Assembly (NCBI GenBank): GCA_018398765.1
Contig: JAHBMJ010001795.1
Span: 1 to 25,952 of the forward strand
Origin: Chromera velia
Lineage: Eukaryota > Sar > Chromeraceae
Direction of reading: 5' to 3'
Length of the DNA: 25,952 nt
Part shown: piece after piece, positions 18,994 through 25,952 of the stretch
How the letters are laid out: every line of letters begins with the position of its first letter
How positions within the stretch are numbered: position 1 is the stretch's first letter
Notes under the pieces: generated by a model
Databases searched by the model: none
What the model was told of the DNA's origin: nothing
What the model saw: only the letters and a program-made list of their open reading frames with translations
Position numbers and translations under genes: made by a program

Positions 18994-19797
18994 TAGCGGA
19001 CTTCTTATCTGACTCCAGAACTCTAGCAGCGTTTTGCTGAAGGTAGGGTAGCTAGGAGACTGAAGTCACTCAAGATTCACTTCTCAGGAGTTTTCTCAAA
19101 GGCTGGAGAATGAATATCAGAAGTCCTCTGTCCGAGATGGGTCCGACGAAATGATAAGATGAAATTTGATTTTCAACATCTCCTTCCGTTTGCTCTTCCA
19201 AAAATCTAAGTCTTTCGCTTTTTGCTCTTCTATAAGGACTTCCATAATTACTTTCCTCTGTATTGATTTTACCCCTATTCCTTCTAACACCTCTTCCTTT
19301 CCCTCTTCCGTTTTCTGTATTCCATTCTGGTCGCTCTTTATTTATTTCATTTTATTTTTCTTCTTTTTCCTTCCATCTTCTCTTCCTTTCTTTCTTCCTC
19401 TTCCTTGTTTTTGACGAGGCCCCTGGAAGAGGCTCTTCCGCTCGGACATGCCGTGGCTCGTCGAGGCCCCTGAAAGAGGCTCTTCCAACTTTTCTTTTAT
19501 TCTTTCTTCCATTTGCTCTGCCGTTCCTTCTTCCATTCCTTCTTTCATTCCTTCTTCCATTCTTTCTTCCCTAATAAAATTTAACAGTCTTTTCTATTTA
19601 ATAGGTATGGACATCCCCATTAAAACTTTAAGGTCATTTTCTTTTTTTCGAAATCTACTTACATCCTCAATTGGTTTCTCCTTTTCTTTCACTTTTATTT
19701 CTTTTCCCCCTAAATCATACTAAGTAGGCTTTTAGCAGGCAAGACATACTTGGAAGTTATATTCTGCTACCACAGCCTACTTAGGAGTCCGTAACAC
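18994..19797 (-). mobile_element. R800 repeat, copy 2, abutting the LINE RT core
   Basis: An 804-bp copy of 10580-11387. The 72-residue minus frame is kept (19342-19560) with few changes. Its right boundary at 19797 is exactly where the reverse-transcriptase reading frame of the adjacent LINE stops matching the family pattern; the frame then runs a few codons into the repeat and meets TAG. The simplest reading is insertion of R800 into the LINE. Confidence 0.7.
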
Positions 19798-20285
19798 TGT
19801 TATCATTGCATTTATGGAGCAATCTTCTGTTAAAAGAAGGCTAAGGTATGGATATTCGTTTGCCTGAACTAATTCCGCCCCACCTAACGTGAATCGTTTT
19901 CTTCTCTCCCCCGCTTTCTGTCTAAACTTCATTATTCTTGACTTAATATCTGATAGAAGGAGCTTCAAAGGCCTCGTATACTCCTCCAGTGCCTTCAGAA
20001 GCCTCTCCATCTCCTCTGCCTCTATCGATTGAAGGTACATGTCGTCAGCAAAAAACCTGACAGAGAAGTTCTCTTGCGCACCTTCAAGGCCTTTTTAGAG
20101 CTTGGGATCCCGGACCCCTCCCGGTGAGGCCTGTCCTCTTCCCAATGTCTGCTGGCATGTTATTTGTATATCTCCTAAACAGAGAAGGTCCTGCCAGACC
20201 TCCCTGCTTTAACCCTTTTTCTTTCTGAAACCAGAAATCACTCCCCTTCACCCTTGCTCTGATATTTAATATGAAGTAAACTTAC
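19798..20285 (-). pseudogene. LINE reverse-transcriptase core (palm), interrupted
   Basis: Minus-strand reading from about 20285: KGLKQGGLAGPSLFRRY (the G-x-x-QG-x-x-x-x-P-x-LF block of non-LTR reverse transcriptases), then the catalytic motif FADD at 20052-20041, then SDIKSRIMKF (the x-K-S-x-x-x-F block) and YPYLSLLL (the YLG-like block). An in-frame stop lies between the QG block and FADD. RT activity is therefore lost. The frame is cut at 19798 by R800, and no distal LINE part follows on the other side of the repeat. Confidence 0.8.
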
Positions 20286-20954
20286 ATCTTAATATAGATT
20301 TAGCAACGTGAAATTGTGAACTCCTACTATAGTAAGCCCTAGCAAGCCCGAGGCTTCAAACATGGCCAGCACCCCCACTATAGTTCGTACGTAGTGACTA
20401 ATCCGAAATACCTTGGCGCGTAATGCGCGCGCCCACTCGTGCATTTATGTACGTGTCTGTCTATATATAATAATACAAGAATACAATAACAGATCATCGC
20501 CCCTTTCCCTACCAGCTGGAAAGAAGAGCGTAAGAAAAGGGGGAGAACGACACTTTTCCCGCCAAAAACGACGGTCCCCGGGAAAATAGCGTGCACAACA
20601 CTTGTGCAAAGTACAGGCAACTGTTGTTCACAGAAGAGGAACGAGTACTCTGAATAGACAAGGAACCTTGAGTCCCAAACCCCCCCCACAGACTGCAGCT
20701 AACGCTGGACTAAGCGGCGATGAAAGAAGGAGAGAGTGCCGGCTTGGAGGCTTGGTCAGAAGACCCGCATAGACGCAGGGGAACGAGCAAGCCCCATCGC
20801 ACTCTAGCATCGCACTGGACATGTTGTCCTCTAGACAAGAAAGGAAGTAGAAGCAAGGGCAGGGGGAAGGAGAAGGGACAGGGACATCGAAAGAGAGAGA
20901 GAAGAGTGGACCGGAGATGGTGTGACCCCTGGGTAGAGGCAGAACGGGCGAGCG
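20286..20954. other. Upstream region of the C48 protease; TATA-like site
   Basis: TATATATAA lies at 20462-20470, about 250 bp before ATG 20720 and 485 bp before ATG 20955. An Arg/Lys-rich plus frame, 20720-21046, overlaps the start of the protease ORF in another frame. It may be an upstream exon or unrelated. No splice site clearly joins the two. Confidence 0.35.
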
Positions 20955-22217
20955 ATGCTGACCCCCGTCCTACACCAACAACCGGTACAGCCGAGGATCT
21001 CTTCGCACCCCGATCTGGGTCATACACACACTCACAAAGCCCATAAATACGTCTACCCTGTGCCTTTCCCAAGCACACTCACTTACGGGCATAGAAGCCC
21101 TCACCCTGTACCCCCCCGCTCGGAAGACACATCCGAGGACAGCTCGGCAAAGATCACCAGTGTGGGGAGGGCCACACATGCCCCCTTCCCACTCCCAGCT
21201 CTCCTTGGTCCCACAGGCCCGAGGGACAGGGGACCTTCACCACTTTCGCATGCCCACTCCCCCCTAAACCCGACGAGCAAGCAACCCGATCACATACCGG
21301 TGGGCCGGCTGGCCTCCCTTCTTATGATCCTCCAACAAAGGCGGAGTAAAATGGATCCACAGGGGCCGCAGGAGCGCTTCCACCTAGATGACGAGATCAT
21401 GCGGGCGGGGCTGCTCTCAGCCTTAATTGAAAGCAGAGCTGATACATCATTGCAGTCCGATTTATTTGACGTCTTTGTATTTAGCACGCATCTGCCCTCA
21501 ACAGACGGAGAGCCGATCAGGGGTACCCCACAGCTGCAATGGTCAGGAGACCACGCCGGCCCCCTGTCGGCGGCACTCGGGGGGCCCATAGAAAGGCTGG
21601 GAGAGAAGGCGCTGACATCAAAGTTTTCGTATATGCCCGTTAACAACCTGGTGTCACGACACTGGTATGTAGTACTGGTCCGGAATGGAACAGGGGGACG
21701 GGGCTCCCCAGAAAAGGGGGACAGAGGGAGAGTCCGTATGGTGAGCTTGGACTCATTGAGTGAGACGCCGCGAGTCTCCAGTCTCTCATCAGCTGGTAAA
21801 CGGCAAGTTCTCCGCAGGGTGGCACTACTAGCAATTAAGATGTACCAAAAAGTGAGGGGGTATGTTCCAGAGAACTGGCTTGACTTCTTGAGGGGGTTGC
21901 CGGGCACCGATATAGAGGAAATGCTAGTCCCCCAGCCTAGCCCCCAGCAAACGGAAGGCCCCCGGGAAGGGGTACCGCTTTACCGCTGTGGAGACCACGT
22001 GCTTGCATGTCTAACGAGCATTCTCAGACTGCTCCCAGACGAGGCCGAATCCCTGTTCATACCCGCTAAGGAGCGCTCCCCGGTGCTCCTCACCAATAGG
22101 AGCTGGGAGGGAGAGAGGCTCAGGGGGGGGCTGACAGAAATTATGACAGACACGGTCAGGGGGCGATGGGAGGAGGGAAAAGCAGAGGCTAGACAAATAG
22201 CCATCCGGTGGATGTGA
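20955..22217 (+). CDS. Ulp1/C48-like cysteine protease
   Basis: 420 codons from ATG 20955. Residues 1-115 are Pro/Ser/His-rich and probably disordered. The protease domain runs about 141-360: LDDEIMRAGLL (144-154) fits the substrate-binding L-x-D-x-x-I segment. The triad positions are His236-Trp237 (SRHWYVVLV), Asp266 (VSLDSL) and Cys345 (YRCGDHVL), with Gln327 or Gln331/332 (VPQPSPQQ) as oxyanion-hole candidates. The Asp usual before the Cys-Gly pair is Arg here, and the Gln-to-Cys spacing is longer than in Ulp1. C48 proteases process SUMO in host genomes but also occur in Mutator-like and other transposons; the repeat-rich setting favours a transposon origin. The frame after the TGA at 22215-22217 stays open for 48 codons with protein-like content. 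Confidence 0.75.
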   Translation: MLTPVLHQQPVQPRISSHPDLGHTHTHKAHKYVYPVPFPSTLTYGHRSPHPVPPRSEDTSEDSSAKITSVGRATHAPFPLPALLGPTGPRDRGPSPLSHAHSPLNPTSKQPDHIPVGRLASLLMILQQRRSKMDPQGPQERFHLDDEIMRAGLLSALIESRADTSLQSDLFDVFVFSTHLPSTDGEPIRGTPQLQWSGDHAGPLSAALGGPIERLGEKALTSKFSYMPVNNLVSRHWYVVLVRNGTGGRGSPEKGDRGRVRMVSLDSLSETPRVSSLSSAGKRQVLRRVALLAIKMYQKVRGYVPENWLDFLRGLPGTDIEEMLVPQPSPQQTEGPREGVPLYRCGDHVLACLTSILRLLPDEAESLFIPAKERSPVLLTNRSWEGERLRGGLTEIMTDTVRGRWEEGKAEARQIAIRWM

Positions 22218-22364
22218 TTCCAGGCACACAGTAAGGAGGGGTTCAGGGAGTGGAGAGCAGAAGTACAGCCTTGGCTGGAGGAAGCCCGTGAGCAGGTCTG
22301 TCGATATGGCCCTGACGGCCAGATCTCCCCCCAGTGCATGGTAGTGGATAGAACGAATGCATGA
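22218..22364 (+). pseudogene. Possible C-terminal continuation of the C48 ORF after a TGA
   Basis: Directly in frame after the TGA: FQAHSKEGFREWRAEVQPW, then an EEAREQVCRYG segment, up to a TGA at 22362-22364 where the satellite begins. It is charged and helix-like, similar in style to the sequence before the stop. A nonsense mutation is the simplest explanation. Confidence 0.4.
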
Positions 22365-23338
22365 ATAAATGAATACATGAATGAATATATGAATGAATAA
22401 ACGAATAAACGAATGGATAAATGAAGGAATGAATGAGTTGATAAATGAATGAATGAATGAATGAATGAATGAATATATGGATGTATGAATGAATGAATGA
22501 ATGAATGAATGAGGGAATGAATGAACAGATAAATGAATGACTGAATGAATGAATGAATGAATAAATGAATGAATAAATGATTGAATTAAAGAATGGATAA
22601 ATGAATGAATGAATGAATGAATGAATGAATAGATGGATAAAGGAGTGAATGAATGGATGAAAGAAAGAATATATGGGTGAATAAATGAATGGATGAATGA
22701 ATGAATGGATGAATAAATGAATGGTTGAATGAATGGATGGATGAATGAATGAATGAATGAACGAATGAATGGATGAATGAATGAATGAATGAGTGGATGA
22801 ATGAATGAATGAATGAATCAATAAATGAATGAATAAATGATTGAATTAAAGAATGGATAAATGAATGAATAAATGAATGAGCGAATGAATGAAGGAGTGA
22901 ATGAATGGATAAAAAAAAGAATGATCGGTGAATGAATGAATGGATGAATGAATGAATGAATGAATGGATGAATAAATGAATGGTTGAATGGATGGATAAA
23001 TGAATGAATGAATGAATGAATGAACGAATGAATGGATGAATGAATGAACGAATGAATGGATGAATAAATGAATGGTTGAATGAATGAATGAATGAATGAA
23101 TGAATGGATGAAAGAAAGAATGTATGGGTGAATGAATGAATGGATGAATGAATGAATGAATGAATGGATGAATAAATAAATGGTTGAATGAATGGATGAA
23201 TGAATGAATGAATGAATGAATGAATGAATGAACGAATGAATGGATGAATGAATGAATGAATGAATAAATGGATGAATAAATGAATGGTTGAATGAATGAA
23301 TGAATGAATGAATAAATGAAGGAATGAATAAGTGAAAT
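22365..23338 (+). repeat. (ATGA)n satellite with higher-order structure
   Basis: Nearly 1 kb of ATGA tetranucleotides with variants (ATAA, GGATG, AACG). Longer variant blocks recur: GATTGAATTAAAGAATGG at 22579 and 22839 (260 bp apart), and a G/CGGTGA landmark at 22675, 22926 and 23126. The array therefore grew partly by duplicating longer segments. Open minus frames reading Ser-Phe-Ile-His repeats are by-products. Confidence 0.95.
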
Positions 23339-23342
23339 AAAC

Positions 23343-24946
23343 AAGTTTTTGTAGCAACATTTCTGTGGGAAAAGTCCGTTTACTCAGAGGTTCAGGACTC
23401 CGCAGTTTTGAACCTGTGGACCTTTAAGACGGATAAGAGACTTCAGACCCGATTATTCAATTTGCCCGACAGAGGCAAAGTCGGCTGTGTGCGTCGAAGG
23501 AGCAGGGTGCTACCACCCCCTCTGGCCCCGTAGCGGTGCCTCCCAGACCCACGATTAGCCCATGTCTAGACCTGGCGGCGGGGGGGTTTGACCCCCTTTG
23601 CCCAAGGTTCAGAAGTGCGGACTTCTGAACCTCGGGGAGGGGGGGGTGTCCGACCCAACTCGAGGCCCCTGACCCAAAACAGTCAGGGAAGGTGGACACC
23701 AGCCGTCTTGATCTTGTTTTCAACGTCTGCTTGCTTGCTGCTGCTCCTCTTGTTCAAGCGGGGAAGGGCTGCCGGCCTTATCTAGGTATTAAAGTACTGC
23801 TGCCCTCATCGCTCTCCTTACTCTTTCCTTGCAGGTCACAGTCTTGGGAGCCCCGGGGTCAACCCCCAGGTCAGCCTGTCCGGACCCGCTGCTTCTTAGG
23901 CTCTTGGTCTTTTCTTTGGGACCTTGTACACGCAGAATAAGCTAGACAGAAGTGCTTCCTTGACTGCACAAAGCGTGAATGCCTGTCCCTCTGTGTTTGT
24001 AGGTATTGGTGGACGGAGACTTGAGGACACCTGCAGGTCAGTTAAGGAAGCGCGGCTCGCTTTTTCGCTTTGCATGATGATTTGCTTAGTATCCAGCTTC
24101 TTTGTTCTGCTAGGAGCTTGACAGAAACGCACAAGGGAGGTCACTGAGAGAGGGTTGATGGAGAGTCTGCTGGAGCCTCCATTTTTTGACCGCCTTTTCT
24201 GAAGCTTTGCACAGCTCTCAGTCGTGCCAAATATTTTTCCACCCAGACCAATCACTCAGCTTTCATGCATTTCAATATCTTCCACTTGCTCTGTATATGT
24301 CAGTGCTTGAAAGCGGTCTGTACTATCCCGATACAAATGCTCCTTACTCGTTCATCCTTTCTCATCTGTGGCACTTCGTACTGGTCTCCGTCTAAACATC
24401 TGGATCTACCTACGGACCTGTCCTTCTTTTTCACAGTTTCTCATTGACACACGCAGAATGATTTGCAAGCTTTTGCGCCGTATAGTATGAGTTCTTTGTA
24501 AAAAGAATTATGTTATCTCTGTGCTCTATTCTCTCCGACCGCTGCTGACCGCCTCCTGTCCGGTCTGACCAGCCTAGCTGTGAAGCCCTCCTTCCTACAC
24601 TGTTTCTCTTCCAGAAGAAGCAATTCTTTACAGTTGATTAGCGGGGCTAAACGTTGCTTTTGAGCATATCCATTAGTGTTGTGCTTATGTATTTCTTTGC
24701 AGGTAACATTCACTAACTTCTACGTGCCGCGGTGATCATAATTTTTCCCACCATGCACCCCAGCTAATCAACCAGTCTTTTGAGCACATTTGAGCAGATT
24801 TGCACAGGAGTAACGATTTTAAATGCTTTAAAAGACTCTAGATTGCTTCAAGTAACCTAGTTTTACTTTATAATGAAGCTAGAATATAGTAAATTTAAAA
24901 GTCACTTTGGATTTCACTAAGTCCTACTTAAGAGTCCACTCTATTA
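23343..24946 (-). mobile_element. Third copy of the foldback arm, single-armed
   Basis: In the orientation of the right arm. It starts with TTTTTGTAGCAACA-like sequence equivalent to the centre/arm border of the complete element, covers the centre, then the whole arm, and ends in GAGTCCACTCTATT, the element terminus. It lacks the extra ~343 bp that the complete element has at 15047-15390. It is embedded in ATGA satellite on both sides. The 112-codon frame is intact here (24255-23896, minus). Confidence 0.85.
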
Positions 24947-24984
24947 TGAATGAATGAATGAATGAATGAATGAATGAATGAATG
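24947..24984 (+). repeat. Short (ATGA)n tract
   Basis: About nine perfect ATGA units immediately after the end of the third arm copy. Confidence 0.95.
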
Positions 24985-25274
24985 AAAAAAACACTCCAGG
25001 CCTGCGAACCTCTTTCCAACAAAAACGTCAACAGTCTTTCCCCTCCTTTAAAGGTCCACATCAAGCCACACATGAGGCCGGCTTGCAAGACCCATAACGC
25101 CACGCAGCCCCCTCTATACTCCCGGCTAAAGGACTACACCCAACCTCCATATATTCCAACCTCTACCGGAGGCCTCCTCTACCATCTTTTGGCACCTTTG
25201 CCCCTGTGTACAACCACTGATCTGGCCTGCCTACAAGCCCCATTCTTTGGCAAACCCAGCTTCCCAACTAGTGA
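24985..25274 (+). other. C-rich unique island between satellite blocks
   Basis: About 290 bp, rich in C, with an open plus frame throughout (24982-25278). The frame is Pro/Leu/Thr-rich and its upstream end lies in satellite, so I do not call a gene. It could be a fragment of another repeat trapped in the array. Confidence 0.5.
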
Positions 25275-25545
25275 GTGAATGAATGCATGGATCTATATAT
25301 GAATGAATGTGTGAATGAATGAATGAATGAATGAATGAATGAATGAATGAATAAATGCATAAAGAAATGAATGAATGAATGAATGAATGAATGAATAAAT
25401 GAATGAATGAATGAATGAATGAATAAATGGATGGATGAGTGGATGAATGGATAGATGGAAGGCTTAATGAATGAATGAATGAATGAATGAATGAATAAAT
25501 GAATGAATGAATGAATGAATGAATGAATGAATGAATGCGAGATGT
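25275..25545 (+). repeat. (ATGA)n satellite, second block
   Basis: About 270 bp of ATGA units with a few variants (GGATGGATGAGTGGATG, AAGGCTTAATG). Same family as 22365-23338. Confidence 0.95.
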
Positions 25546-25952
25546 TTGCTAGACTATAAGAATGAATATCTAGCTACACATGAAGACAGAAATAAAGACT
25601 TACGATGAAATCGATCCGTAGGTCCTTATTCCAGAGAAAGTCGTAACTGAGTAGCCAGCAGAGAGCCACTCCCAGAGGAAAAAACGTTCAATTCTAGCAA
25701 TCGATCAAGATGAAACAATGAGAAATTTTGTAAGTCAAAAATGCATGCGAGAGGAGACGCCTGACGGAGTTCCTGCATGCGAGAACCCCGGAAAGCCCCA
25801 AACGAGAAGTGAAAGGGTTCCAGGGATGGCAATCACTTGCATAAACAATCGGGACTCAGCGTGCGTCACTCAATGTGCAATCACTGACAGGAGAGGCGAG
25901 CCGGGATCAGTCAAAGAGAGAGAAGCGCATGGAAAGATGAATATCATGCGTG
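25546..25952. other. No supported gene to the window end
   Basis: AATAAA occurs near 25590. Short chance frames only; no domain or repeat recognised. Confidence 0.5.

Noticed and set aside
22243-23360. Long minus-strand frames reading Ser-Phe-Ile-His repeats (180-252 codons)
   Set aside because: They are translations of the ATGA satellite; several frames are open at once and none has non-repeat content.
1-25952. tRNA, rRNA or other known RNA genes
   Set aside because: No convincing tRNA box pattern or rRNA segment was found on either strand by eye; a covariance-model scan would be the decisive check.

Overview
This is nuclear DNA of a microbial eukaryote. The one well-resolved gene has four exons with GT-AG introns, a signal peptide and Cys-rich extracellular modules. 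The rest is mostly broken LINE-type reverse transcriptase, inverted-repeat elements, minisatellites and microsatellites. Repeat load, intron style and the Cys-rich repeats fused to an enzyme domain resemble a chromerid-like or other alveolate/stramenopile alga. That placement is an inference with low confidence; no rRNA, tRNA or organelle marker was seen.

Layout. 1-1250: two tandem-repeat families, an AT-rich gap, and inverted copies of the first family. 1660-1840: short inverted GTCAGATT motifs and a TATA-like site. 2234-5567: a four-exon secreted serine hydrolase of the class C beta-lactamase / penicillin-binding-protein-like fold with all three active-site motifs. 5888-8415: a candidate terminal-inverted-repeat element carrying a minus-strand unknown ORF, a plus-strand BED-like/AT-hook protein, and a frameshifted OTU cysteine protease. 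8590-10530: the distal half of a LINE on the minus strand, with a possible 3' tail. 10580-11387 and 18994-19797: two near-identical ~0.8 kb copies of a repeat called R800 here. 13934-17284: a 3,351-bp foldback-type element with two 1,452-bp inverted arms and an exact 10-bp target-site duplication, inserted in a 190-bp tandem repeat. 18661-18960: a 78-bp tandem repeat. 19798-20285: a LINE reverse-transcriptase core, minus strand. 20955-22217: a Ulp1/C48-like cysteine protease. 22365-25545: long (ATGA)n satellite holding a third copy of the foldback arm and a C-rich island.

The genes do not form a pathway. The secreted hydrolase is the only likely host gene. The OTU and C48 proteases are both of types often carried by eukaryotic transposons. 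The most striking object is the foldback element: removing it together with one copy of its target duplication restores the 190-bp periodicity of the host array exactly, which fixes its ends without any database. The BED-like/OTU cassette is the most plausible undescribed mobile element with protein-coding content.
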